Shown: one piece after another, positions 1 through 9,054 of the stretch
Layout: each line of letters opens with the position of its first letter
Numbering within the stretch: the stretch's first letter is position 1
NCBI RefSeq assembly: GCF_009388985.1
Contig: NZ_CP036422.1
Location: forward strand, 1,750,501-1,814,500
Source: Halioglobus maricola
GTDB taxonomy: Bacteria; Pseudomonadota; Gammaproteobacteria; Pseudomonadales; Halieaceae
Direction of reading: 5' to 3'
DNA length: 64,000 nt
Notes under the pieces: generated by a model
Told to the model about the DNA's origin: nothing
What the model saw: the letters and a program-made list of their open reading frames with translations, nothing else
Database searches by the model: none
Program-made: the position numbers and the translations under genes

Positions 1-163
1 GCCCACGGGCGCGCAAACATCAGTTCAGTTGTTGCTGGAGAGGCATGGTTGTTGGGAACCGCTCTGGCGGAAGCAGGAATTGCCCCTGCTGCCTGGGCAG
101 GAGTCTGAGCTGCCATTCAGAGCACAGACCAAGATGGTCGGGGTCAATGAGTAGCCCCGGGCT

Positions 164-826
164 TCACTCGCTTGCCTTGATGCGCTCCAGTACGCGAACA
201 AAGGTTTCCGCTTCCTGTGCACCGGGCACCTGAAATTTTTTGTTGAAGAAAAAGGTGGGTACAGCGTGTACGCCGTTGTCGAGCCAAGTATCCAGCTCCT
301 CTCTCACAAGCTCGGCGTAGCGCCCGTCTTGTAGCACCGCCAGCGCCTCTTTTTCAGATAGACCCGCGCGAGCGGCCGCGGCGGAGAGCACAGTGAAATC
401 ACTGACATCCTCCCTCTGGGTGAAAAACGCAGCGAAGAGTTCCAACTTGAGTTCGGTTTGTTTTTGCATCGTTCGGGCCCAGTGCAGCAGCTGGTGTGCG
501 CTGAAGGTGTTGACCATGCGCATGTCATCGGCGTAAGCAAACGTGAAGCCCAGCTCGGTACCGAGTTCGGTCATCCTGGCGCGCGCGGCCTTGCTTTGTT
601 CCGGGGTAGTGCCGTATTTCTGGATCACATGCTCGCGCAGGTCCTGACCTTCTGGCGGCATGTAAGGGTTGAGCTCAAATGGATGCCACTCTATCTCAGC
701 ATTGAACTGCCCTGACATGCTCTCAAGGGCCTTCAATAACTGTTTGTAGCCGATGATGCACCAGGGACAAACGACATCCGAGACAATGTCGATCTTCAAG
801 TTCGGCGTTTTGGGACCGGGATTCAT
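164..826 (-). CDS. DsbA-family thiol oxidoreductase, FrnE-like
   Basis: The protein is 220 residues with a thioredoxin-fold DsbA domain over its whole length. Cys20-Pro-Trp-Cys23 near the N-terminus is the dithiol active site typical of FrnE/2-hydroxychromene-2-carboxylate isomerase relatives, and a cis-Pro loop (AVPTFFF) lies near the C-terminus. There is no signal peptide, so it probably acts in the cytoplasm as a disulfide isomerase or reductase. I chose the ATG at 826 because it overlaps the upstream symporter stop codon as ATGA and has GAGG before it; a longer reading back to 949 would only add sequence shared with the symporter gene. It is the last gene of a ChaC-symporter-FrnE operon. 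The thiol substrate cannot be told from sequence. Confidence 0.9.
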   Translation of the reverse strand: MNPGPKTPNLKIDIVSDVVCPWCIIGYKQLLKALESMSGQFNAEIEWHPFELNPYMPPEGQDLREHVIQKYGTTPEQSKAARARMTELGTELGFTFAYADDMRMVNTFSAHQLLHWARTMQKQTELKLELFAAFFTQREDVSDFTVLSAAAARAGLSEKEALAVLQDGRYAELVREELDTWLDNGVHAVPTFFFNKKFQVPGAQEAETFVRVLERIKASE

Positions 827-2295
827 TGGCTGACCTCGTACTTCTTGTGACGTGACTTTATGAGCTGCACCAGCCCCAGGGTAGCCAAATTTCCCAGCAA
901 CGCCCAGAGACCACTGTGTACTGCCGGCGCGGGAGACATCTCGGGCCATAGGCGGAGCGCGATGGCTATGGCACAGCCCACGATAAGTCCGGCGAGCACA
1001 GAGCTCGATTGTAGCTTTGAGAAGCGGAGTCCTATCACCACAGCGGGAAACACCTGAATAACCAGCTCCAACTTCAGGACGAGCAGGGACCAGATGGTAT
1101 TGGGGAGTACGATCGCCATGATGGCCATTACTGCCATCAATACCCAGGTAAGTCTGCGGCCGATCCGGTGCAGCTGATCCTGGGGGAGCTGAGGGTGGCG
1201 GCGGGCGATGAAATCCTTGTTGAGAATTGAGCCCATGGTCAGCAGCCCGGAATCTATGGTGGACATGATCGCTGCGACGGCAGCGCCAATGTAGAGCGCC
1301 AACAACCAGCTAAGGCTCAAGCCCGAACCTGAATCTGAGCCGGCGCCTAGAAGGTCTCCTATGGCAAAGATCACCACCTGCTCCGTTTCACTCCTGGTGA
1401 GATCCGGGAACCAGTCAGCCCCGCTGAAGCCAATCAAAAATAGGGGCAGGGTGGTTAACAGCGGCATGAAGAACATGAAGAAATAGGAGCGGCGTAAAAC
1501 CGTAATATTTCTGGCGGCATAAATGCGCTGGATAGCCTGCGGGTATACCGCGGCGCCCAACGCAATCAGCAGCACGAGACTGATGAACTGGATTGTCGGG
1601 ATAGGTTGCGAAAAGAACTCTCCAGTAACCTGAACCAGACGCGCGGGCTCATTCATTATGCCGTTATCGGTGCTGGTTAGCAGGAGCAGGAACACGACGA
1701 GGCTGCCAGCCATCAGCAGCAGGCCCTGGATCATATCGGTCCATATTACACCGCGCATCCCGCCCAGCGTTTCGTAGATCGCCATTATCACGCAGACCAG
1801 CACAATCGCCGGGGCAAAGCCAAGAGTGCCACCGCTGGCCGTGCTCAAAAGCAGGCCGATGGCCTTCAGATTACCAAGTATGAACGTGACCAAGACCACT
1901 ACAAATACGGCGTTGACTGCGAATAGCAGAGGGGTGCTTCTGTAGCGCCACAGGATGAAGTCCCCCACGGAAATAAAGTTCTCCCGCTGCGCGATGCGCA
2001 ACAGCCTGGGTGCGTAGAGCTGGTAGACCAGCACTATACTCATCACACCGACAATGAACGCGCCAGCCATGATGCCGTCGCGGTAAGCCTTGCCGGGCAG
2101 GGCGAAGAAACTATTGCCGCTGTACTGGGTGGCGTACAGGGTGAAGAAAAGGCTCATTGCGCCGAGTGAGCCCCCGGCAAGGTAATAGTCTTTCAGGCTC
2201 GACTCGCCGCTAGCTTGCTTCGCCAGCCAGCCGACCAGCAGGAGTGAAGTGAGGTATACAACGACCAGCGTGGTTCCAGTGTTATCCAGCGTCAT
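823..2295 (-). CDS. Sodium:solute symporter (SSS family)
   Basis: This is a 490-residue polytopic inner-membrane protein with about 13 hydrophobic segments. The first helix is followed by the SSS signature region DYYLAGGSLG near residue 37, and the helical pattern then follows the LeuT-fold sodium/solute symporter family. It should import a small solute (sugar, carboxylate, amino acid or urea-like compound) driven by sodium; the substrate cannot be assigned. The ATG at 2295 has GGAG about 6 bases upstream. The gene overlaps the upstream gamma-glutamylcyclotransferase gene by 14 bases and the downstream FrnE gene by 4 bases, so the three are probably co-translated. Confidence 0.92.
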   Translation of the reverse strand: MTLDNTGTTLVVVYLTSLLLVGWLAKQASGESSLKDYYLAGGSLGAMSLFFTLYATQYSGNSFFALPGKAYRDGIMAGAFIVGVMSIVLVYQLYAPRLLRIAQRENFISVGDFILWRYRSTPLLFAVNAVFVVVLVTFILGNLKAIGLLLSTASGGTLGFAPAIVLVCVIMAIYETLGGMRGVIWTDMIQGLLLMAGSLVVFLLLLTSTDNGIMNEPARLVQVTGEFFSQPIPTIQFISLVLLIALGAAVYPQAIQRIYAARNITVLRRSYFFMFFMPLLTTLPLFLIGFSGADWFPDLTRSETEQVVIFAIGDLLGAGSDSGSGLSLSWLLALYIGAAVAAIMSTIDSGLLTMGSILNKDFIARRHPQLPQDQLHRIGRRLTWVLMAVMAIMAIVLPNTIWSLLVLKLELVIQVFPAVVIGLRFSKLQSSSVLAGLIVGCAIAIALRLWPEMSPAPAVHSGLWALLGNLATLGLVQLIKSRHKKYEVSQ

Positions 2296-2860
2296 GCTTG
2301 GCTCCGGCGTTGGAGGTCAGCAAGCGTCCCAGTTCAGCCACATGCGGGTCATCGTCTCCTAGTTCCTGAAGGGCGTCAGCCAGTTGCAGGACATAGTCAC
2401 TGTTGCTGCCGCTCGGTCCGGACGAGCTGGCTATGTGGCTGGCCAGTTCATCCATCGGGGCCGGGCCAAGGTAGGCCGGGTTGTCACTGTCAGCGACATA
2501 GACAACGCCCTGCACCTCGGTATGACACTTGCGTAAGGTGATAGCGCCATCAAATCGTTGGTAGCCGTTCTTCTCCCGGTAGTCCAGGTGTTCAAAAACA
2601 GAGTGCTCGACGAGATAAGCGACGCCATGGCAGATATGGCCGGGGGCGGGAAGAAGGGTTACAACGCGCCCTGGTGCATCGGGAGTGCCTCGGTGATCGT
2701 GAGACCCCTGCCAGAAGCGACGCTGCCACCCGGTGATACTCGCGACTTCCCGTCGCAGGTAGGGGAAGTCGACCTTGTAGATCAAGGAACCATAGCCAAA
2801 GACCCAGGCGGGCTTGGGAAGGTCACGGTTCACTCTATGCCCATTAAAAAAGTTGTCCAA
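2282..2860 (-). CDS. ChaC-like gamma-glutamylcyclotransferase
   Basis: The 192-residue protein has the compact gamma-glutamylcyclotransferase fold. The glycine-rich substrate loop WVFGYGSLIY starts near residue 19, GWQRRFWQGSHDHRG follows, and YREKNGY carries the likely catalytic glutamate. ChaC enzymes release 5-oxoproline from glutathione in the cytoplasm, giving Cys-Gly; related enzymes act on other gamma-glutamyl amides. The start is TTG at 2860, supported by an AGGAG sequence 5 bases upstream; no ATG lies before the fold. The gene begins the operon with the SSS symporter. Glutathione is the likely substrate by family, not proven here. Confidence 0.9.
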   Translation of the reverse strand: MDNFFNGHRVNRDLPKPAWVFGYGSLIYKVDFPYLRREVASITGWQRRFWQGSHDHRGTPDAPGRVVTLLPAPGHICHGVAYLVEHSVFEHLDYREKNGYQRFDGAITLRKCHTEVQGVVYVADSDNPAYLGPAPMDELASHIASSSGPSGSNSDYVLQLADALQELGDDDPHVAELGRLLTSNAGAKHDAG

Positions 2861-2935
2861 CCTCGCTCCTGAGTTGACGCAATGACAGCTTGCGACTATA
2901 GCTCAATGATCATATTTCCCACAGGACTTCCGACC

Positions 2936-4438
2936 ATGGTCAGATTGTTTCACCGTGTCACTAAAGTATTGGCGATAATAATGTTGTTGTCGCCACTGCA
3001 TGCCGCCCAGGCCGCGATCGATAATGACGCAATCATGCAGCGATTGATGGCTCTGGAGGAAAATCAGCGTCGTCTCGAGCAAGAGTTGGCCCAGCGCGAT
3101 GGCCGAATTGCTGAGCTGGAGCAGCGAGTAGGGCTTACTGATGAACATCTACAGTCAATCGATATCTCGTCAGACGGCGACAGCGCCGTACCTTCGGCGG
3201 ATGTGGCGACGGGACAGCTGGCTTCCACGGAAGATTCAGTCATAGGCAGGTTTAATACCGGTGGGCGAGGTATCACGATCGCTGAGTCGCCCGAGGCAAA
3301 GTTGAATTTTAGCGCCTGGAGCTATGTACGCTATCTCAATCAGCGCGGTTTGAATGACGAATATACCGACAGTTTTGGCCGTGAGTTCGACATAGACAAA
3401 CGCAATGATTTTCAGGTCAGCAAGGTTAATCTGACATTCTCTGGTTGGCTCTTCGATCCTGCGTTCCGCTGGATGTTTTATACCTGGACGTCCAATACCA
3501 GCCAGGGCGAAAGCGCTCAGGTCGTGGTCGCCGGCAATATGAAGTATCAATTCAACGACTATGTAGATGTTGGATTGGGGATTGACGCTCTGCCTGGCAC
3601 CCGTTCCATGTCCGGGACCTTTCCACGTTTCCACAAGGTAGACAGCCGTGCCATGGCGGATGAATTTTTCCGCCCCAGTTACACGACCGGGATATGGAGC
3701 GCTGGCAAGATTACAGACAGGAGCCAATACAAACTCATGCTGGGGAACAATCTCTCGCAATTGGGTGTCAACGCGAACCGATTGGATGATGAGCTCAATA
3801 CCTGGTCCGGGCGGGTTGACTGGATGCCTACGACCGGTGAGTTTGGCCCTCAGCGCGGCTTTGACGATTGGGAGATGCATGAGGATGTAGCGACGCTTTT
3901 CGGCATAGCTGCGACACGGAGCAAGGAAGATCGGCAGAGTCAGCCCGGTGAGGAAGACATTAATAACAGCCAGATAAGGCTCTCTGATGGTACCAGGATA
4001 TTCGAGCCGGGTGCATTCAACACCAACGGCAGAATTAATCGAGCGACCTACGAGATGCTGGCAATGGATGCGGGTATGAAATACAAGGGGTTCTCGCTCA
4101 TGGGCGAGTACTATTGGCGCTGGGTGTCTGACTTTGAGATAGACGGAGATATTCCCGTTGATGAGCTATATGACCATGGTTTCCAGATCCAGACGTCCTA
4201 TATGTTCATGCCCAAATACCTGCAAGGTTATGTCGCAGGCTCCAAAATATATGGAGAGTACGGTGATCCATGGGATACTGCCGTTGGGATCAATTGGTTC
4301 CCCCTGCGAGAGCGACTGTTCCGGGTTAACTCAGAACTGGTTTACATGAAGGATTCGGCGGTTGGTTATTCGAGTATTCCCTATGCCGTGGGTGGCGATG
4401 GGGTTGCCTTCCACACCAACGTTGAAATGAAATTCTGA
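2936..4438 (+). CDS. Outer-membrane porin with N-terminal coiled coil (OprP/OprO-like)
   Basis: This 500-residue protein has a signal peptide ending near AQAA (residue 26), then a heptad-rich stretch at about residues 30-66 (repeated LEE, RRLEQEL and RIAELEQRV pattern) that should form a trimeric coiled coil. The rest is aromatic-rich amphipathic beta-strands ending in a terminal phenylalanine (VEMKF), the usual BAM recognition end. The layout resembles phosphate-selective porin O/P relatives, but the substrate is unknown. The ATG at 2936 is preferred over 2882 because it starts the signal peptide and follows AGGA by 9 bases. It heads a three-gene operon with a periplasmic amidohydrolase and a haloalkane dehalogenase, so it may admit their substrate. 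Confidence 0.85.
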   Translation: MVRLFHRVTKVLAIIMLLSPLHAAQAAIDNDAIMQRLMALEENQRRLEQELAQRDGRIAELEQRVGLTDEHLQSIDISSDGDSAVPSADVATGQLASTEDSVIGRFNTGGRGITIAESPEAKLNFSAWSYVRYLNQRGLNDEYTDSFGREFDIDKRNDFQVSKVNLTFSGWLFDPAFRWMFYTWTSNTSQGESAQVVVAGNMKYQFNDYVDVGLGIDALPGTRSMSGTFPRFHKVDSRAMADEFFRPSYTTGIWSAGKITDRSQYKLMLGNNLSQLGVNANRLDDELNTWSGRVDWMPTTGEFGPQRGFDDWEMHEDVATLFGIAATRSKEDRQSQPGEEDINNSQIRLSDGTRIFEPGAFNTNGRINRATYEMLAMDAGMKYKGFSLMGEYYWRWVSDFEIDGDIPVDELYDHGFQIQTSYMFMPKYLQGYVAGSKIYGEYGDPWDTAVGINWFPLRERLFRVNSELVYMKDSAVGYSSIPYAVGGDGVAFHTNVEMKF

Positions 4439-4456
4439 CCGGGAGAATTTGACGCT

Positions 4457-5521
4457 ATGAAATGGAAAATTTCGACGATGAAAAGAGCGGCCATGCTTGC
4501 CCTTGGGCTGGCTGTGAGCCCTGTCTCTGCACAGGATGACTATTATGACGCCCATGTGCATCTTACAAATTACATTCAGGAAGGGATCAGTGCGCGCCAG
4601 TATCTGGATGTTGTGGGTGAGCGGGTGCAGAGGTCAGTTCTATTCGGCATTCCACTGCAAATGCATTGGTCTCACCGTGTCACGGGTGAGGTCGCCCCGA
4701 CGTACTATCTGGACGCAGATACAGCGCTCTACTACTACTCGTTTACAGACGCCTTCATCGCCCAGCAGTATCTGGGATTGACTGCACAGGAGCAGGCTCG
4801 ATTTGAGCCGATGATTACCGGCTTTAACCCTGCAGATTCCTACGGCGCTGCACATATTCGCCGTGTCCTGCAAACGTTCCCCGGGGTATTTTCGGGAATT
4901 GGTGAGTTTACGATTCACAAAGAGTTTGTCTCTGCAAAAGTGGCGGGCGATGTTGCCAGCCTGATCGATCCTGCGATAGACAAGGTATTCGAGTTTTGTG
5001 CCGAATCAGGCCTTGTTGCAATTATGCATAATGACATTCAAATGCCATTTGCCAAGACCGACGCACGTCGATTCTATTTCGAGCAGGCCAAGGCATTGCT
5101 CGCTCGCCATCCCGACGCCACTATTATCTGGGCACATACCGGGCTCGGGCGGGTCGTCCAGCCACTTGAAGGGCACATGGCGCTGGTTGAGGAAATTCTG
5201 TCAGACCCCAGTCTTGCTCACGTCTATTTCGACATTTCCTGGAGTGAAGTCGCCAAGTATGTGGTGGAAACACCTGAAACGACGGAGTTGACGGCCAGAC
5301 TGCTGGAGAAGTATCCGGATCGCTTCTTGATGGGTAGCGACAATGTTGCCCTGACAACGCCCGCCGAAAGCTTTGCGGTGTACGAGCAATACCGGCCACT
5401 CTGGGATCAACTGTCGCCGCAGACCAGCGAAATGGTGCGTAAACAGAACTTTGTTCGTATATTCGATGCCGCGTCGGCGCGAGTGAGAGCCTGGGAGCAA
5501 GCCAATCCGCTGGCCAAGTAG
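4457..5521 (+). CDS. Periplasmic metal-dependent amidohydrolase (Amidohydro_2 type)
   Basis: The 354-residue protein begins with a signal peptide cleaved near residue 26 (SPVSAQ). The mature part is a TIM-barrel amidohydrolase with a complete metal set: His33-Val-His35 after the first strand, IMHND, WAHTGLGR and the final aspartate in LMGSDN. It should hydrolyse or decarboxylate a small compound in the periplasm. It lies 18 bases after the porin gene and 35 bases before the haloalkane dehalogenase, all on one strand. Two further in-frame ATG codons (residues 8 and 13) could serve as start; all keep the signal peptide. The substrate is unknown. Confidence 0.85.
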   Translation: MKWKISTMKRAAMLALGLAVSPVSAQDDYYDAHVHLTNYIQEGISARQYLDVVGERVQRSVLFGIPLQMHWSHRVTGEVAPTYYLDADTALYYYSFTDAFIAQQYLGLTAQEQARFEPMITGFNPADSYGAAHIRRVLQTFPGVFSGIGEFTIHKEFVSAKVAGDVASLIDPAIDKVFEFCAESGLVAIMHNDIQMPFAKTDARRFYFEQAKALLARHPDATIIWAHTGLGRVVQPLEGHMALVEEILSDPSLAHVYFDISWSEVAKYVVETPETTELTARLLEKYPDRFLMGSDNVALTTPAESFAVYEQYRPLWDQLSPQTSEMVRKQNFVRIFDAASARVRAWEQANPLAK

Positions 5522-5556
5522 GTCTTATCGGTCACAGAATTGCACGGAGATAGTCT

Positions 5557-6462
5557 ATGGAGTTGCTTAGAACGCCCGATGAATGTTTCAGCGGTCTGGC
5601 TGGTTACCCGTTTGCGCCCAATTACCTTCAGGCCGACGATACGGAAGGTGGCGAACTGCGTTTGCATTATCTGGACGAGGGCCCGGCGGAAGCGGAACCT
5701 GTACTGTTATTGCACGGCGAGCCTTCCTGGAGTTACCTCTATCGCAAGATGATTCCTGTGCTAGTGGCCGCGGGGCACAGGGTGGTCGCACCGGACCTCG
5801 TCGGCTTCGGCCGTTCGGACAAACCCACCCAGCGCACTGACTACACTTACGCGCGTCATGTCGGCTGGATGAAGATGGTTCTGGATCAATTGGGCTTGCG
5901 GGACATTACCCTGGTCTGCCAGGACTGGGGCGGCTTGCTCGGTCTGCGTCTCGTGGGAGAGAATCCTGATCTTTTTTCCAGAGTGGTGGCCGCCAATACC
6001 CTGTTGCCGACAGGAGATGAAGAACTCGGGGAGGCTTTTCTCAACTGGCGCAAATTTTCTCAGGAGGTCCCGGAATTTCCTACCTCTGGAATTATCCGTG
6101 GCGCAACAACAACTGAGTTGAGTGAGGCGGTTTGCGCAGGGTATGACGCACCTTACCCCGATGAGTCGTTCAAGGCCGGCGCGCGTCAGTTTCCTCTGCT
6201 CGTACCCGCCACACCCGATAACCCAGCGAGCGCTGCCAACCGCGCCGCATGGGAATCACTCTCGAACTGGCAGAAGCCTTTTCTTACTGCATTCAGCGAT
6301 AGCGACCCGATTACCGCTGGATGGGACGATTTGATGCAGGAAAAAATTCCTGGGTGTGCAGGGCAGCCACATACGATTATTGAGAACGGTGGGCATTTCC
6401 TGCAGGAAGACCAGGGCGAGAAATTGGCCGAAGTCGTGGTCGACTTTATGGCCGCGAGCTAG
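5557..6462 (+). CDS. Haloalkane dehalogenase, HLD-I (DhlA-like) type
   Basis: The 301-residue alpha/beta-hydrolase has the haloalkane dehalogenase signature. HGEPSW (53-58) supplies the oxyanion hole, CQDWGG (121-126) holds nucleophile Asp123 and halide-binding Trp124, and GGHFLQED holds the base His280. The acid is probably Asp248 or Asp250 in FSDSDP after strand 7, the arrangement of subfamily HLD-I. Such enzymes (EC 3.8.1.5) turn a haloalkane and water into an alcohol and halide in the cytoplasm. The ATG follows GGAG by 8 bases. It is last in the porin-amidohydrolase operon and convergent with the AtuA cluster. Relatives with epoxide hydrolase activity exist, but those lack the Asp-Trp pair seen here. 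Confidence 0.9.
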   Translation: MELLRTPDECFSGLAGYPFAPNYLQADDTEGGELRLHYLDEGPAEAEPVLLLHGEPSWSYLYRKMIPVLVAAGHRVVAPDLVGFGRSDKPTQRTDYTYARHVGWMKMVLDQLGLRDITLVCQDWGGLLGLRLVGENPDLFSRVVAANTLLPTGDEELGEAFLNWRKFSQEVPEFPTSGIIRGATTTELSEAVCAGYDAPYPDESFKAGARQFPLLVPATPDNPASAANRAAWESLSNWQKPFLTAFSDSDPITAGWDDLMQEKIPGCAGQPHTIIENGGHFLQEDQGEKLAEVVVDFMAAS

Positions 6463-6472
6463 CGGGTAGGGA

Positions 6473-7279
6473 TTAGTCCCACTTCGGCTCGCGCTTCTCC
6501 AGAAAGGCGCCAATACCTTCTTTGGCGTCCGGACTCTTCAAACACGCATTCAGTTGCTCGCGCAGGTAGGGCAGGGCATCGTCGAAGTCCATGCCATCCT
6601 GAGCCGCGTATGCCGCCAGACCCATGCTCATGGAACCGGGTGCCAGGCTTGCAAGTTCAGTGGCCAGATCTGTGACATGTTTGTCCAGGGCCTCCGCGGG
6701 AACGGCCTCGTTGATGAGCCCCCAGCGCTGTGCTTGTTCAGAGTTGATTGGGTTGCCGCGCATAATAAAGTCCAGGGCGGCGCGCTGGGGCATTACCCGG
6801 AACAGGCCGCCCATCACCATAAACGGCCAAATGCCGCGTTTGATTTCCGGGGCGGAAAATTTCACGCCCTCGGCCGCAATAGCATGCGTCACATTGCACA
6901 GGAACAACAGGGCGCCAGCATAGAGGTTGCCGTGCACGCGGGCGATCGACGGTTTGTTGAGGTGGCGAAAGCGCAGGGCGATATCGTCGAGGTCTCCGCG
7001 TACCGGTACGGTAGAACGGGTCTCGATGGCTTTGCCGCTCATGGCAGCAAGATCGCCGCCGGCGCAGAAGATATCGCCGTTGGCTGCAAGTACTACAACG
7101 CGAACGCGCCTTTCCTGTTTGGCATAGTCCAGCGCATAGATGATTTCGGCTGCCATGGTGGGGCTAATGGCATTCTTGCGCTCAGGCCGATTGAGGCGGA
7201 TGGTCAGCACGTGATCGGTTTCTTCTATTTCGACCGCCTCGAAAAAGAGGCCTTCCAACGAGAGTTGCTCGTCATTCAT
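6473..7279 (-). CDS. Enoyl-CoA hydratase/isomerase (crotonase) of the AtuA cluster
   Basis: This 268-residue crotonase-fold protein has the two oxyanion-hole regions, CAGGDLAAM and VHGNLYAGALL, and LNRPERKNA at the start of the fold. The usual catalytic region reads PEIKRGIWPF. Its place next to an acyl-CoA carboxylase suggests it hydrates the glutaconyl-CoA-type product, as AtuE or LiuC do in terpene and leucine breakdown; that role is inference. I chose the ATG at 7279, which has AGAAGGA 8 bases upstream; an ATG at 7297 would overlap the atuA stop as ATGA and add six residues. It is the last gene of the long minus-strand operon. Confidence 0.88.
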   Translation of the reverse strand: MNDEQLSLEGLFFEAVEIEETDHVLTIRLNRPERKNAISPTMAAEIIYALDYAKQERRVRVVVLAANGDIFCAGGDLAAMSGKAIETRSTVPVRGDLDDIALRFRHLNKPSIARVHGNLYAGALLFLCNVTHAIAAEGVKFSAPEIKRGIWPFMVMGGLFRVMPQRAALDFIMRGNPINSEQAQRWGLINEAVPAEALDKHVTDLATELASLAPGSMSMGLAAYAAQDGMDFDDALPYLREQLNACLKSPDAKEGIGAFLEKREPKWD

Positions 7280-7293
7280 GTTGTTTTCCTTCT

Positions 7294-9054
7294 TCATTGC
7301 ACCAGGCTTGCTGGGACATCGATCATTTTCGCGCGCAGGTATTCTCCCAGGGACTTGGCCTGCGGATCAGTGCGCACAGAGGAGGCTACGCCTTCCCCGA
7401 GTATGCCCTTGATAAAGAAATTCAGCGAGCGCACGTTTGCGAGCTCATAGCGAACCGTTTCGAATCCGGCTGTGTCGGGCATCAGGGTCTTCAGTCGTTC
7501 CACGGTGAGGTACTCGTGGAGAAAGCCATAGGCTTCATCCGAGGTGGCCCACACGCCGAGGTTGGCGCAACCACCCTTGTCGCCTGAACGTGTGCCGAAG
7601 AGACGTCCCAGCGGTATCCGCACGTGGTCGCCTGACGGAGCCGGAGCTATGGCTGCGGCAGGCGCCTCGTATTCGACCGTAGCCAATTGCAGTTGGTTGC
7701 TCGGTTTTACCGGGGTGACCTTATCGCCGATATGAACTTGTTCGACGATGTGCTTGCTGTCCACCAGGGCGGGCCAGTAGGCGAGGAAGCTGGCGCCATT
7801 GCCGATGGGTGTGGTTACGCCCAGGCCGGGAATGTTGGCCAGCGCAATTTCGATAAACCGTGCACTGAACAGGCGTCCGACCAGGTCTTTGTTGCGGGAC
7901 TTGGCTATGATGCGCAGGCGAGCGAAGGCCTCCTCGTTCGTTTGCGGGTCTTCCTTGTCGCTGCGCACAAGCTCGATAGAGACATCATCGAATTGCTCCT
8001 TGCCGCCCACATTGCGGAAGAAGGTTTCGGTCAGAATTTCCGCCTTGGCTTCAATATCCAGCCCCGCTATCAGTACCTCAAAGCCGTTGCGATAGCCACC
8101 GAGGGTGTTGATGCAAACTTTGTGACTGGCCGGGGGAGAGGAGCCCTTGCAGCCGCTGACGTAAACACGGTCGTCACTTTCCTGGTTGATACTGAGGCTG
8201 TCGAAGTGGCCGATGACATCGGGGTTCTTGTACGCCGGATCGCCGATTTCATACAGCAGTTGGGCGGTTACCGTGCCTACCGAGACCAGACCCGCGGTGC
8301 CCGGATGTTTGGTGATAGTGAAGTTGCCGTTGGCTTCAATTTCAGCAATCGGGTAGCCAGGCTGATCGAAGCTGGGGACTTCCTGGAAGAATGCATAGTT
8401 GCCACCGGTGGCCTGTTGGCCGCACTCGATGACGTGACCCGCTGCCAGTGCGCCGGCCAGCGCATCGTAATCATCACGTTGCCAGTTGAATTTCCACGCA
8501 GCGGGGCCGATCACGACAGCAGCGTCCGTTACCCTCGGGCAAATGACGATATCGGCACCCTGGTCCAGCGCTTCCTTGATACCCCAGGCACCGAGGTAGG
8601 CATTGGCAGTGAGTAGGGTGTTTTTGGTGTCTGCCAGATTGACGCCAGTATCCATGTTGGTGAACGGCTCGCCGGCATTCTGCAGCGCCTCCATACGCGG
8701 AGCGAGATCGTCGCCATCGATGTAGGCGACCTTGACGTCCAGCTCCAGCTCCGCCGCGATGTCCTCTACCGCTGAGGCCATTGCCGAAGGGTTAAGGCCG
8801 CCTGCGTTACTGACTATCTTGATGTTTTTTTCGATGCAGGGTTTGAGCACTTCCTTTACTTGCTTCAGGAAAGTGCCTACGTAGCCGCCGGTATCACGCG
8901 TCATTTTCTGGCTGTAAAGAATGGCCATGGTGAGTTCGGCGAGATAGTCGCCGGTGAGAACATCGATAGGGCCGCCCTCTACCATCTCCTTGGCAGCTGA
9001 GAGCTTATCGCCGTAGAAACCACTGCAGTTGGCAATCTTGATGACATCACTCAT
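7294..9054 (-). CDS. atuA: AtuA-family protein of acyclic terpene utilisation
   Basis: The 586-residue protein matches the AtuA family along its whole length: IANCSGFYGDK at the start, a DVLTGDYLAELTM segment near residue 32, and a C-terminal domain with GTRSGDKGGCANLGVW. In Pseudomonas AtuA belongs to the citronellol/geraniol operon, but its biochemical role is unknown. Here it sits directly beside both subunits of an acyl-CoA carboxylase and a crotonase, the typical AtuA neighbourhood. The ATG at 9054 has AAGGAGA about 9 bases upstream and overlaps the end of the biotin carboxylase gene by 8 bases. It may aid the carboxylated intermediate, but no catalytic function is claimed. Confidence 0.88.
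   Translation of the reverse strand: MSDVIKIANCSGFYGDKLSAAKEMVEGGPIDVLTGDYLAELTMAILYSQKMTRDTGGYVGTFLKQVKEVLKPCIEKNIKIVSNAGGLNPSAMASAVEDIAAELELDVKVAYIDGDDLAPRMEALQNAGEPFTNMDTGVNLADTKNTLLTANAYLGAWGIKEALDQGADIVICPRVTDAAVVIGPAAWKFNWQRDDYDALAGALAAGHVIECGQQATGGNYAFFQEVPSFDQPGYPIAEIEANGNFTITKHPGTAGLVSVGTVTAQLLYEIGDPAYKNPDVIGHFDSLSINQESDDRVYVSGCKGSSPPASHKVCINTLGGYRNGFEVLIAGLDIEAKAEILTETFFRNVGGKEQFDDVSIELVRSDKEDPQTNEEAFARLRIIAKSRNKDLVGRLFSARFIEIALANIPGLGVTTPIGNGASFLAYWPALVDSKHIVEQVHIGDKVTPVKPSNQLQLATVEYEAPAAAIAPAPSGDHVRIPLGRLFGTRSGDKGGCANLGVWATSDEAYGFLHEYLTVERLKTLMPDTAGFETVRYELANVRSLNFFIKGILGEGVASSVRTDPQAKSLGEYLRAKMIDVPASLVQ

Noticed and set aside
1..163. Possible short genes at the left edge
   Set aside because: The only frames there run into or oppose the FrnE gene and have no good start or family; I see no gene in these 163 bases.
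7687..8616. A 309-codon plus-strand frame opposite atuA
   Set aside because: The atuA frame carries a full family match; the opposite frame is a shadow.
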